Shown here piece after piece: positions 48,346-60,345 of a stretch of 64,000 nucleotides of DNA. The DNA is from Fusarium oxysporum f. sp. lycopersici 4287. Lineage: Eukaryota > Ascomycota > Sordariomycetes > Hypocreales > Nectriaceae. The stretch spans positions 1,544,528 through 1,608,527 of the forward strand of contig NC_030986.1 of the NCBI RefSeq assembly GCF_000149955.1, read 5' to 3'. The stretch's first letter is position 1, and each line of letters starts with the position of its first letter. The notes below the pieces were generated by a model that worked only from the letters and a program-made list of their open reading frames with translations, did no database searches and was not told the origin of the DNA. A program made the translations under genes and the position numbers.

Positions 48346-50481
48346 TCACCCTTCCATCCATCTTTTCAGCGTCTTGCCCGAGGGACCCCAGTTATTTGAC
48401 GTTAAGTTTGCCCTTGGGTCGCCAAACCGTTCGTTTTCTTCGAACATGTCTCGAGGTCTTTTCTTTGAGTCATCTTCTGTTGATTCAAACATCGGTTGAG
48501 ATATACCCTGATCGGAGAGGGCACTGTAAGAGAGGTGGTGACCTAGCACAGCTCTTCTGTCTACTGGGATACTGAATGAAGGGAGTGCATGCTCTTCTGT
48601 TGCGGCTGACCAAGTCTCTGACGCTACGCTCTTGCAAATCATTAGCTCCGAGGTATTTATCTTCTTTGTGTAAGCAAACTCAGCTTTTGCAACCTGTAGA
48701 CTCTCGAAGTATCCTGCGTTTTTCAAAGCTGCCTCTACTTGGATGTGGAGTTCGATATACAAAGCCTGGCGTGATGCATATGAAATATCATGGCTCATAA
48801 GCAGACGAATTGCAGTGTCCATGTAGACCCATGTGGCAACCCACGGGTACCAGAAGACCTGGTCTAGGCTCGATATGCTTAGATTTCTCGCGAAACTACC
48901 AGGATGAAGATGGGAATTATGATGGCGTCGTAGGTGCTGTTTAGAATTTGTGCCAAATGAGGGATACCCACTTCGTTTAGAAGACTACAATATTAGTAAT
49001 TTGATTTTGGGCGGTCTCATAAATATACGATTTAGGTAGAGTTTGCCGCCGAGATGGTTGGCAGACCCAAGCGTAAACATGCTGTCCAAGACTAGCCACA
49101 ATCAACGGTCGAATTGTTTGCAGCCAACTATCAAACAAGTCCTAGAGTTGCATCAGTAATACAGCGGCCATAGTTTCAGAAATTCGTACCCCTGATCGTT
49201 GCTTGTGCTTGGGAGCCAGCTGTGGCCAGTTGAAAAGTTGATTGAAGCTGAAGAGATTAGCCAGAGACGTGATAGAAGCATCGCACACACCCGTTTCCAT
49301 TGCAACCATTGAAGTCAGCACACTTCTAACCAAGCTGCTAGTAGCCCGGATGCCACTCAGTATGCCGGCACCATCGTTGATACTGCTAATAGGTGGTTCT
49401 TGTCCGCACAGAGCGAGTACTGAATAGCCATTAAGCCAGGACTTAGCCACAGCCTGGGCGGAGACACCAGTGATATATGTCTCGCGGTTCGCCTCCTTCA
49501 CCTTCTCTGCCTCACTCAAAACCTCTTCGCGGGTATAATCCTACCACCCAGCGAAAAGAAGATTGATGTGGGAATGGACGTCGTGTGTTGGCGTGGTAAG
49601 GCAGCTGTTGGCTTTTGTCCAGAGGCTCGTTTTGCATCGCATGAAGACACGGTCTTCATCGTCATCGACGCTTATGACTCGCATGCTTTCCCCCACGTTG
49701 ACGATTAAGGAGGGCACGAAACCCGAAAAAAGCGATAAGGCAGCGTTCGGTTTGATCAGTGAGAGAATTGTGAAACCGCTGAGACAACATGTTCTGTTGG
49801 CCGCTCAATTTGCTGAAATCTGGCACAAAGCTTCCGTGGATTGTGAAAACCTTGTGAAGAGAAGCAATCTCAGGATATCGCTTATGTAGTATATAGAGAA
49901 AAATTCCAAGGAGTGACTGGCCGTTCTGCATTTTTCTGCACCCGTTTGAATGGGTTTATTGGCGCGGATGTTGATCCAACTAAGCGGACAGTGATCCGGG
50001 TGGTGGGATCACTGCATCTGAGGAAAAATATCCAATCTTGTACGCTGCTCTCGTACCCGTGTAGTCGAAGCTCCTCAATTGTTTGCTGAAACTGCCTGGC
50101 TTCCATCGGCCACGATCTGAAATACGCAACGGAGCCTGCTTCAAGCTTCGGGGACAATTTTGTGCATTGCTCGATCTTGATGATCTTTGCTAGCTGATCG
50201 TCACTTGTTAGCATTGGGTGATTGAGCCAGTCGCGCATGGCGGTTCCGACCCCGTCATCCTCTCCATATGAAAGGATTCTATAGGCAATTAGTTCATCAA
50301 TATCTGTTGCCAAGCCAAGTTGGGTTCGTAGAAGCTGCTGAGGAATACGCCCATCTCCTAGAGAAGACATGGAGTAGCTTCTGCATCGGGTAATTATCTT
50401 CTTGCGCTGTTGTATTGCTCCTCCAGAAAAGCTGGCGGACCTTCTCCGAGACGAAAAACTGCCCATAATGGTTAATGACAT
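48346..50481 (-). pseudogene. Decayed GIY-YIG-like fungal gene (two +1 shifts and an in-frame TAG)
   Basis: Reading the minus strand gives a continuous protein only if two homopolymers each lose a base: the A5 run at 49931-49935 and the G5 run at 49690-49694 (given here as the transcribed strand). A TAG at 49541-49543 also sits in frame. Downstream introns are intact and short: 49142-49189, 48985-49028 and 48859-48899. The N-terminal part has DWIFFLRCSDPTTRITVRLV then GSTSAPINPFKRVQK, a GIY-YIG-like pattern. The middle has TERCLIAFFGFRALLNRQRG, and the 3' exons end NLTSNNWGPSGKTLKRWMEG. Either it is a real pseudogene or local sequence error. The family name is tentative. Confidence 0.55.
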
Positions 50482-50749
50482 TGGCGACTTGATGCTGTTA
50501 CGCCATTTGCAAACAAAGTAAAGAATGCCCTGGCGACTTGAAATCGTGGAGCAAGTGTGTAGTCACAAGATGGACAAGGGGAGGAGGTGATTAACTTTTA
50601 TAAGGTGAAGAGTTGAATGAGGCTTAAAATTATATTTAAATTCTTGAGAAAGAAAGAATGGGAGGAAAAAAGCCAGGTTTAAAAACATCATAGGTAGACA
50701 GTGAGATTACTGATATGTACACCTTTTGCGACAAAATTTTACAACCAAA
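50482..50749. other. Upstream region of the decayed gene, before tRNA-Leu
   Basis: Purine-rich and AT-rich DNA. Nothing recognised beyond the flank of the tRNA. Confidence 0.5.
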
Positions 50750-50861
50750 GTCAAGGTGGCCGAGTGGTCTAAGGCGCTGCACTCAAGATACGGTCTTACC
50801 CAGTTAACTGGGGCGTTTTGCAGTATCGAAAGATTCTTGGGTTCGAATCCCAACCTTGACA
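50750..50861 (+). tRNA. tRNA-Leu (CAA) with intron, copy 1
   Basis: A 112-nt gene. The acceptor stem GTCAAGG pairs perfectly with CCTTGAC, then A. The anticodon arm is CTGCA-CTCAAG with the 3' half TGCAG after a roughly 30-nt intron at the canonical site 3' of the anticodon. The intron folds as CCCAGTTAACTGGG. The long variable arm (TATCGAAAGATTCTTGG) and GTTCGAATCC B box are typical of Leu tRNA. A T8 terminator lies about 10 nt downstream. Confidence 0.92.
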
Positions 50862-50946
50862 AGAAGTTAATTTTTTTTATCATCTAGGCCATGGTATCAC
50901 ATCATCATGAATATATACTATTTACTGCAGTTTCTACATCAATTAA

Positions 50947-51058
50947 GTCAAGATGGCCGAGTGGTCTAAGGCGCTGCACTCAAGACTAGGTCTTCCCTAG
51001 TTAACTAGGGCGTTTTGCAGTATCGAAAGATTCTTGGGTTCGAATCCCAATCTTGACA
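50947..51058 (+). tRNA. tRNA-Leu (CAA) with intron, copy 2
   Basis: Tandem copy of the preceding gene, 197 bp downstream. Acceptor changes (GTCAAGA with TCTTGAC) and intron changes (CCCTAGTTAACTAGGG) are compensatory, so both helices are kept. A T-rich terminator follows. Confidence 0.92.
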
Positions 51059-53520
51059 AAGAATTACTTTTTACTTTTTTCATCATCTTATAGTGTCTAA
51101 ATAGTATTTACAAATAAAATTATTATTTCCTATAATTACTAAATATACAATAAGATACTAAAAATACTTAATAGTTTTACTTTTAATAAATATAAGTAAT
51201 ATTTAAAATTATAAAATTCCCTAAGATTATAATTATATTATAAAATTAGAGTTATATCCTATTATAAATAATATATAAAAGAACATATTATTATAGTCCT
51301 AGTTGCCTCATTATCTATATGCAATTACATCGATAATGAATTATGAAATGCCTCGACCTTTTCTTCATGCTCTCGACTCCCCCTGTCAACGGCTGGAGGC
51401 CACGAAAGCTATCATGTCTGGCTCCTCGCTGTTGCTTTAGCTGCGGTATTACAATCAAACATACAGAACACAGTTGTTATGTCGGTGTCTAAGTTGATAA
51501 GAGTACCCAGCGATAAAAATCAAGCCCACGCAAGAGACAAGAAGAGAACATATCAAAGAGGTATTCAAGGATGAAGTTCACAGAAGACTGCTCGTGGTGT
51601 GTAACATAATGCCTGAATTGGAGAATTCAGGCGGTAATCCTCTGAAAACTCCTGAAAATTAACCTTGTTCTCAGGGCATTTACAGGTGGCAAATGCTTGC
51701 GCGAGCAATGTTGGCTGACTCCGGGGAAGCTCAACAGTGGGTCTCTGGAAGCGGGGGTGAGAGCTGGGGCCGCCGTTCCTAAGTGCCGCGAATCTGGGGA
51801 AGCGGGTCTTTAGCGGGCTTAGTGGAGATGCTTCAGGGGGCTCGAGGACCCTCTGCATGCTAGCGCCAGTGATTAATGGACGGCACGCGACTTGTAAGAG
51901 TGCAATGAATCGCCGTAAGTTGTAGGGGGGGAGAGAGGGTTTGAAATCCACGACAGAAGTACTTGCAAGGAATGTCACCGACAAGTCATCCTGCATAGAC
52001 GAGCGAAAGGAGCAGGCGACCAGACACCGTTTCCCTGCCTGGCTCCTGCATCTGCCCTCTGTTTTCAGTAACTGTGCCGCACATTGTTGTTTTGGTGGTA
52101 CCTTAGGTGCTGTTGAGATTATTGAAATTGAGATGGCAAAGCTGCGTACTACTACCCACTTCATGACTGTGATGCACTAAACATGAGATTCTTATCCCTC
52201 TTGATCAATTGTTTCTGAATACTGGGCTGACACTTGCATTTTACGCAACACACGAAACGAAGCAGGGTCGCATTTGTTGATTTTACTGCGTAGAAAACAT
52301 GCCACTTCCTGCTTGCCTTAACCGGCGGGGTTATGGAGTTTCAGTCACCCAGTGTCGGCTCCAATTTCTTTGATTTGATTTCATTTGATTTGCCTCCCTG
52401 CAAAAACCACGTAGTCACATTTCCCTGTATTCTACTACTACGTAACCATTTCGCTGGATCAAGAAGCGCAATCTTCACAGCGAGGTACTGTATTTGATCA
52501 TGTTGGAAGTCTGATCAAAAACCGAAACATCTAGATCAATTTCGAGGATTGCTTCGCTGCCATTTCTCTCAATCCGGGATGACACTGCACATCTTGCTAC
52601 AAGACAACCAAATCAACAAGCCACCATCTCGCTTAGAACAGCTGAATCTCGACTCGCAGCGACCCTCCCGCAGCAGGACCTCAATCTCCTGGATCGCCCC
52701 CTGCTCTCCCATTTGAAGGTTGCCACGCCATTGAACGCCTCAGAGGTCATTGTCGTTAGACGCGGGGGAGTTCCCCTTGTCGCACGCATCTCTCCGCCTA
52801 GGCTGCCTGCCCTGCGCCTCCCGATAGGTACTTGACTGTTTTCAGAACCGCCTTGACCAAACCGTGAGCAGCGAGCTATCAAGTCACGAGGGTCGAGGCT
52901 CGACGTAATGAGGGCATTGACCTAAGGAGCGGCGAATCATCATCTGTCTCGGCCTGCAGGAGAGTTTGAGGTTGGGGGGAGATTGCAAGCCATCCGCATT
53001 CAAGTGTAACCTTGTCGGTCAGCACAGTATTTGTCTTACTATGTACCGCCAGCTACAGCGATTCATGCTTACACGGACAAGTATCGCCCCGTCAGTTCTC
53101 ATACCTTCACCATGACCATTTGCTTGTCTCCTCGTTTGGATGTCGCAGCCTCCCTACCGTGCAGGTTGATCATCCAAGCGCTGTTACCCCGCTCGATCTT
53201 GTACGAGCAGTCATTCAATCATGGTTGCACGTATATAATAGAGTGAGTAGCCGTTTCCTCCTCGTTTCTGTTTTCTGTCCCTTTCATCCCAATTGAATCA
53301 ATTCTTCAAACACCCATCAACTTCAACTTTATTGGTACCGCCTCCACATCCTCCTGACAACTCCAACACCTTTTTCACACTCCTCTTACGAAACCATCAA
53401 ATCCGGTCGAACACGTCGACTGGATCAATCAGCAGTTAGTAAACTCCCCGAAAGTACCACCGAGCTCTACCTGACACTCAGTGCTAGACACCTAAACTCC
53501 CTCCACCACAGATACACAAC
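51059..53520. other. Long intergenic region with AT-rich tract
   Basis: 51110-51300 is overwhelmingly A/T and resembles RIP-decayed repeat sequence next to the tRNA pair. The rest, to 53520, has no recognised gene. A 199-codon frame at 51565-52164 (minus) starts MKWVVVRSFAISISII but lacks coding character further on. The last 250 bp are CT-rich, the likely leader of the next gene. Confidence 0.45.
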
Positions 53521-53856
53521 ATGCCTGTCCGCGTTCCCAAGCTTCCCGCTGCCAAACCCTCAGAGATCTTCTGCATGGGTGCGGCCGGTGTTGGCGTTTT
53601 GACACCCCTCTATCTCGTCATGCCTGGCGCTGAGGAGCGTCTTTCCAACCAGACCAACAAGTGGGCTCCACGGTGGGAGAGGAACGTCAGCTACTTCATT
53701 CCTCCCATGGAGAAGGGCGTCCAGCGCATCGAGCCTCCTGTGTCCAGAATGGTCCAACGTGTTGAGGACCGTCTTCCTCTTGAAAAGATGGCCAAGTCAG
53801 TCGACAAGGGCATTCGAAGTGGTATCGCTCGATTCAATGGCGAGAACAAGCCCTAA
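53521..53856 (+). CDS. Small conserved-looking membrane protein (111 aa), function unknown
   Basis: Single-exon gene with a clean ATG after a pyrimidine-rich leader. The N-terminus is basic, MPVRVPKLPAAKPSEIFCMG, and one short hydrophobic segment follows (AAGVGVLTPLYLVM). The remainder is amphipathic and charged (RLSNQTNKWAPRWERNVSYF, then repeated RMVQRVEDRLPLEKMAKSVD). Shape and size suggest a small mitochondrial inner-membrane or accessory protein, but I cannot name a family. Confidence 0.7.
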   Translation: MPVRVPKLPAAKPSEIFCMGAAGVGVLTPLYLVMPGAEERLSNQTNKWAPRWERNVSYFIPPMEKGVQRIEPPVSRMVQRVEDRLPLEKMAKSVDKGIRSGIARFNGENKP

Positions 53857-54905
53857 GAACATATTTCATCTGTCTGCGACCAGCCTTTACCGGGAGCGGG
53901 TCTTTCCTTTGTACATTATCATTAGCATACCCCGGGTAGATGACACATCGTTCACGAAAACCCATACATGAATTCAATGATCTTATCTTGATATGAACTC
54001 TTTTTTACCTCATGGTGACTTGCGTCTTGGTGATGCTTCGCGTTTCTCATAATGCGTAAAGGTCATTGAGGTCTCCATCACATCCCACGTGTTTTCAATC
54101 TCATTGTCCTGTTCTTGGCATTAGTTTTGAACTCAACCTGTAGATTGCCCCAAATAGCATTTCATCGTTTACCATGCCAGGATTTAATACCGCACCTTTA
54201 TTAACTCCTCGCGCCTAGATAAGTGTCGTCATCCTTTTCACGATCAATTGACCGTGCTGCCGCCATCTGCCCGGTCCATGCCGTATGTAGGCAGACCAAG
54301 TTGATACACTACAGACTTTGTGTGACAACCCCCATCGACTACTCGCGTCGTTTCCGCGTAACATATAATACTGCTTGATATCAAAACGAGACCCGAGAGA
54401 GATCATCACAATACATATCGATCGTGGCGACGCGATACGACAGTGCCTGTCCATATCGTGTCAATTGTACCGATAGTGATAAGAATCGGGTTTACGGGTC
54501 GATATTCCTGGTATCCTTACGCCACATTCATTATGTATCAGTCTCCAAACTCTGTATCTCCCGTTAAAAACATGTCTGCCTTGGGAGATACTTCACGGCC
54601 TCTATGTAATGTTCATGAGGCTCAAAGCATGTCGTGATGAGTGGAACCTTGCTGCGACACATCCTGGCTCGATGGCTTCAATCTAACGACCGACCCCAGT
54701 TGAGTCTTTGTGGATACCCTGGTACACGAACAGTGTTCACAGAAGTGCCATGGGCCGACACCTTTTCCGAGATATCGTGGCCGCAGCGCTAAAAGACCAA
54801 GTCAAGTGGTGAGATAAGGCTATTCTGCTTTCTCTCCTCTCTATAGTCGCACCACCTTCTGCGAGTCAGGACACTTGTAATCAACACCACATCAACTCCA
54901 CCAGA
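53857..54905. other. Intergenic
   Basis: Nothing recognised. Short frames at 54215-54454 and 54443-54637 have no support. Confidence 0.5.
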
Positions 54906-55938
54906 ATGACAGTCTTACTTCGTGGATCCGCCTTCATCACAGGCGCAGCCTCCGGTACGTCCCGCTATTTGCTCAGTACCATCGCCCCGCATTTCACTAT
55001 ACGCCATCGCGTACCGTGGCCGAGACGGACTCGGAGCTACTCATTTAGTGCATTGTTTGATCGTCTTTAGGTATTGGACAACAGACGGCCATTGCCTTTG
55101 CCCAACATGGAGTCACAAAGCTAGCATTGGCCGACATCAACCAAGACGCACTTTCTATATCTGCCGGATCTTTGAAGAAACAGTTTCCCCATGTCCATAT
55201 TCTACCGGTGCATCTCGATGTTCGCGACTCCACGCAGGTCAAGGAAGGCATTGCCAAGATAATCGGCGAGTTTGGTCGACTGGACATTGCTGTGAACAAC
55301 GCCGGTATTAGTGGCAGTGGTCGAAAGACGCATGAGCTGGAAGACGATGAATGGCTTGGAATTCTCGATGTGAATTTGCAGGGTGTGTATAGATGTCAGA
55401 AAGAAGAGCTCGATGTCATGGTAAATCAAGAGTACGTCTGGGCACCAAGATACAATGAATCGAAATGGTTGAAGAGCTAAATCCTTTCATAGAGATTTGG
55501 GACCTCGGATTGGCCGTGGAAGAATCATCAACGTGGGAAGTATGTTTGCTGTTGTGGCACCAAACAACCAAGACCATACTGCCTATACAACTGCCAAGCA
55601 TGGTACGTTGTGCAATGCCTCTGCTGACCACAGTCCGTTCAAGTACTGATAGACTGCTAGGCATCATTGGCTTGACCAAGGCTGACGCAAACTCGTACGG
55701 GCCTTTAGGCATCCGTATCAATGCCATCTGTCCAGGCTATGTCGAGACACCTCTATTGACGAATATTATGAGTCGTGGTCCGGCCTCACCACTCGCAGTG
55801 GACTTGTCAAGAACTCCTTTGAAGCGGCTCGCCACTATGGAGGAGGTGGCAGATGCCATAGTCCTGTTGGCTTCTCCCATGAATAGTTACATGCAAGGTG
55901 CCAGTATGATCTGTGACGGGGGGTTTACCAGTAACTAG
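54906..55938 (+). CDS. Short-chain dehydrogenase/reductase (265 aa)
   Basis: Classical SDR. Exons 54906-54954, 55071-55431, 55493-55602 and 55661-55938, with introns of 116, 61 and 58 nt; all phases agree. The cofactor loop TGAASGIG (12-19) spans the first intron. Then come LALADINQ, the NNAG motif in DIAVNNAGISGSG, and NVGSMFAVVAP. The active site Y168-x3-K172 lies in AYTTAKHGIIGLTK, with RINAICPGYVETPL after it. The C-terminus is MICDGGFTSN. This looks like a secondary-metabolism or detoxification type enzyme of the FabG-like group. The substrate is unknown and no cluster neighbours are evident. Confidence 0.9.
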
Positions 55939-56472
55939 ACGCTCGTAGTCTGGTAGTCGCCAGACCAAGATCTGTAACATATACCCTCTAACTGGAATTG
56001 AATCATCTGAATCATGCATGCGTATAAATGTAGACTCTGAACTACTATTTCGTCTAAGTCATGATTAGCTATGTTTGCCTTACTGATGTTGATTTCATTT
56101 GACCTCTTTGATTCTGAAGCAGCACGTACTGTGACTTCCTTTATCTATAAAACCCTATTAAATGGTTTCCCTTACATCTCGATATCGTGCTTCGGCTGAA
56201 CCAGAATAAAGGATGGAAGTGAGGGAATTGTGGAAATGCTTTGTTGGTTTGGCAAAAGCCCAGAGCAAACGTTTTGATTGGACGTATGCAGAAAGCGTTC
56301 TCATGACACCTAGCTTTAATATACAATTTCATATAGATACAGACTTGTTCATATCCCACAAAGATACAAATAGCAAAATCAACTTTGCACATCCAAAATA
56401 ACACAACAGAACACACCAGACGTGAACGTCCTTGAACACCTTGCAGAAGAGACAGTAACGCAGCAATAGCAT
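55939..56472. other. Intergenic, convergent 3' ends
   Basis: 3' sides of the SDR and the transcription factor. Nothing else is recognised. Confidence 0.55.
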
Positions 56473-59053
56473 CTAACCAAAATTAAAAAAGTCAAGAGAG
56501 TAGTTTCTCTGTTCATCGTTGTTCACGTCATTCAGACGTGTTGTCTTGCCCAGATTTGGGCCATATTCCTGCATCCTCCCTGAACCTACGGGCCCAACGT
56601 TGGTACTCGTCCAGTTTGTACCAATATGAGGGAGCTTACTGGATGAAGACTCATGCATACCACCCTCACTGCCCCCAAACTTCGGAGGCTCCTTCGCTGA
56701 GCTGAAAGCAGCTATTCCTGACATGATACCAGTCGACATCGCGGCACTCTGATTCAACACTGAACTGGCACTGAGACCAGCAGTTCCGGCAGACCAGTCT
56801 ATGGCACCATGAAATTGACCTTGTGGAAAAGAAGGCTGCATGTTAGGCAGGCCCCAATTGTCATGTAACGGGTTACCGAGGTTCGCAGCATTGAGTGTAC
56901 CGACCATGTGGCCTGTAGCAAGGTCGGGATGATGCATATTGACTGCGTTCGTCCCCACCAACGTCAGGCCAAGTTGTTCCGGCTGGCTGTGCAAATTCAT
57001 AGGGAACATGGTTGGATCAAGCGGTGATTGGCTTTGTTGGCCATACGGCAGAGATAGAGGTGGTGCCGGTTGCGATGTTATACCGAGATAGGACGGTTTC
57101 GATGAGGCATAGTCTGAGGTCTGTCGGTGAACAGAAGGGCGCCTTTTCTTAAGAGGTTGATTGAAGTCAGTATCGGCTTCTCGCCTAACAGGAACAACAG
57201 TAACTGATGTATTGCCGTCATAAGAGACGCCGCTCCTCGCACTACTGGCACCAATACTAATGGCCTGCTGTCCTGCGCTGCCGCTGCGCGACCGTGAAAC
57301 GTCAGTCAAGCTGCTCCGGATCTGATCAAGTACAGCCTTGAGCAAGTCATCCATCCTGCTAGCCGGATGATATGTAGCGCTCATATCGCCAACAGCATCA
57401 GATAGAATTTCAAGATAGCCGATATATGTCTGGCGATTTGGCTCATTGCGCTGGTAGGCAAGTGCAGCAATCAACGCTATTGATGCAGTACCAGCATGCT
57501 GCATTCCCGTAATAAAAATCTTTCGTCCGTCGAATCTTTGACGATGCTGCCAGAATATTCGGGCCACGCGAATCGCTTGCTGAGTACATATACTGCGGGC
57601 CAGCGATGTGCGACTCCCATGGACCACGCGTTGACGGTCATCAGTAGACATGGACGAATCCTCAGCAGTGAAGTGGTGCCCGGGGCTTTCTGAATTTGCC
57701 TTTCTGTCGCTTTCAGGACTTGGATGCGATCCCGTGCTCGAACTGTCGCCCGAAATTGAGCCATATTTGGCCCATGGTCGATGTAGTAAAATCATAGTTA
57801 CGTGATATTGTTGATGTAATAGGAAGAAACTGTAAGGAGCTGTCTTGACATTGCTCGGCTTCCATGCCATGCGGTCGGGCAATCGCCTATACCAATTTTG
57901 AAGTTGCCTGTCGAGATTAATGACCTGCAGATATCTATTTTCTTCGGCTTCATTAGTCGCAAATGCGCCGGTCTGTTCCGCCACTTTACTGGAGTTGCTC
58001 AGATCACGTATTTCGACGATTCGTCCGGCCAATTCCATCAACTCAATAAGCTGCTCGTAAATTTCAGATGTCAAATCCATCTTAGGAGCATCAAGCCCGA
58101 AAGAAGCAAGCTGGGAAAATCGGTTTGATAAAAGGTCAACGTCTTGGCTTTTGATAGCCAATGGCCTACCCAGAAACAATCCCCAATATCTGTCATAGAT
58201 CACACATGCCTGCATGACCATATTTCGAATTTTTGTGTCTTGTTCGGACATGCTGCTGGTGCAATCTAAGTGGAGGCCAATATCAAAAGCAAGGCGATTT
58301 GCCATTCCTAGACACGGTTAGCTGGAAGAAATTTCAAAAACATGCATAATGATCAAGACTCACCAGAGTACATCCAGCCGGTGTTATCTCTACCGACACC
58401 GCATTCAAGATCTCCAAGCAACAATAACGCCTGAACACTAGGAATACCACCAGGACGCTCGAGCTCGATGTCAAGCATGTGCTTGGCCTCTCTATGAAGA
58501 GAACTTTCTCGTGGACTTAGTGTAATCTTGCGCATATCATCTCTGTCCATATCGGCCACACGGTACCCCATGGCCAAGACTGTGATGTGAAGAAAATGAG
58601 AGTAAAACTTTGAAGACTTTGACATTCGGTCAGCTTCGAAAGCATCTCGATCAATGATTTGAATCACAGAATTATAGTAGTGGAAGAATCCATCCACAAG
58701 ATAGTCGTGTGTCTCCGAGCTCAGCGATTGGATTATCTTCTCTGCTCTTCGGATTTGTTCAGGCGGTTCACGTGCATATGATAGACTTGTTGATTCAGCA
58801 TAAACATGGCTGTTGGCTGTGGGACCAAAGAAACGCAGGCGTCCAGAGATTTGGTCGAATGACAGGTTGCCTTTGGTCGATAGAAGTCGATGGATTATAT
58901 CCTCTTGCTTAGGATCCAGAATGCGAAATGGCGAATCTTCGTTCGAACGAGAGTACGCTTGCTGTTTTTCACGCGAATTTGTCGTCGCAAGTTCACTCTC
59001 ACGTGTCGTGAAATCGTCGTTCTGATAGTCCGGAGGAGAGTGGTCCTCGCTCC
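56473..59053 (-). CDS. Fungal-specific transcription factor (N-terminus lost in gap)
   Basis: C-terminal and middle parts of a fungal_trans-domain regulator. Visible exons on the minus strand are 58364-59053 and 56473-58307, with a 56-nt intron. The upstream exon begins after an acceptor TCCCCAG with a CTGAC branch, so at least one more exon, presumably with the Zn2Cys6 DNA-binding domain, lies in or next to the gap. Family blocks are FDQISGRLRFFGPTANSHVY, VDGFFHYYNSVIQIIDRDAF, HREAKHMLDIELERPGGIPS, ALLLLGDLECGVGRDNTGWM and AFDIGLHLD, then RDLS, WYRRLPDRMAW and HRPWAKYG in the second half. A long disordered tail with PLKKRRPS ends in FFNFG. Architecture resembles XlnR-like regulators. The regulated pathway is not deducible. 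Confidence 0.85.
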
Positions 59054-59178
59054 CTGGGGACTCGAGTCAGATTGCGGAGATGGGTCAGTATTGCCCGCCG
59101 TAGTGGCTATGGTGTCTGCACATCGTGCCTTGTGTGGGAGGATGAGTCGCTGGAGGCGGTACCACACCCTTTTCCAAA

Positions 59179-60178
59179 NNNNNNNNNNNNNNNNNNNNNN
59201 NNNNNNNNNNNNNNNNNNNNNNNNNNNNNNNNNNNNNNNNNNNNNNNNNNNNNNNNNNNNNNNNNNNNNNNNNNNNNNNNNNNNNNNNNNNNNNNNNNNN
59301 NNNNNNNNNNNNNNNNNNNNNNNNNNNNNNNNNNNNNNNNNNNNNNNNNNNNNNNNNNNNNNNNNNNNNNNNNNNNNNNNNNNNNNNNNNNNNNNNNNNN
59401 NNNNNNNNNNNNNNNNNNNNNNNNNNNNNNNNNNNNNNNNNNNNNNNNNNNNNNNNNNNNNNNNNNNNNNNNNNNNNNNNNNNNNNNNNNNNNNNNNNNN
59501 NNNNNNNNNNNNNNNNNNNNNNNNNNNNNNNNNNNNNNNNNNNNNNNNNNNNNNNNNNNNNNNNNNNNNNNNNNNNNNNNNNNNNNNNNNNNNNNNNNNN
59601 NNNNNNNNNNNNNNNNNNNNNNNNNNNNNNNNNNNNNNNNNNNNNNNNNNNNNNNNNNNNNNNNNNNNNNNNNNNNNNNNNNNNNNNNNNNNNNNNNNNN
59701 NNNNNNNNNNNNNNNNNNNNNNNNNNNNNNNNNNNNNNNNNNNNNNNNNNNNNNNNNNNNNNNNNNNNNNNNNNNNNNNNNNNNNNNNNNNNNNNNNNNN
59801 NNNNNNNNNNNNNNNNNNNNNNNNNNNNNNNNNNNNNNNNNNNNNNNNNNNNNNNNNNNNNNNNNNNNNNNNNNNNNNNNNNNNNNNNNNNNNNNNNNNN
59901 NNNNNNNNNNNNNNNNNNNNNNNNNNNNNNNNNNNNNNNNNNNNNNNNNNNNNNNNNNNNNNNNNNNNNNNNNNNNNNNNNNNNNNNNNNNNNNNNNNNN
60001 NNNNNNNNNNNNNNNNNNNNNNNNNNNNNNNNNNNNNNNNNNNNNNNNNNNNNNNNNNNNNNNNNNNNNNNNNNNNNNNNNNNNNNNNNNNNNNNNNNNN
60101 NNNNNNNNNNNNNNNNNNNNNNNNNNNNNNNNNNNNNNNNNNNNNNNNNNNNNNNNNNNNNNNNNNNNNNNNNNNNNN
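59179..60178. other. Assembly gap (1000 N)
   Basis: Exactly 1000 N, so the size is probably a placeholder. It hides the 5' end of the transcription factor gene and the promoter region between it and the divergent TLC gene. Open frames through it are artefacts. Confidence 1.
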
Positions 60179-60345
60179 GTTTCCTACTCGAGGTATCCTT
60201 TAATTGCGCCGCCTTCCCTCGGCTCATTTAAAGTCTTTGTTCCTCCGCATTCTTTTGTTCCCGGCCCTTTCTTTCTTGCTCTTTTTGCTGGGTTCTCGCG
60301 AGCACAAACCTCAACCGTTTTGCAACTCCAATTCATTCCGCCAGC

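Noticed and set aside
51565..52164. 199-codon minus-strand frame with a signal-peptide-like start
   Set aside because: After the first 20 residues it is Pro/Ser/Arg-rich without family likeness, and no introns or neighbours support it. Possible but not supportable.
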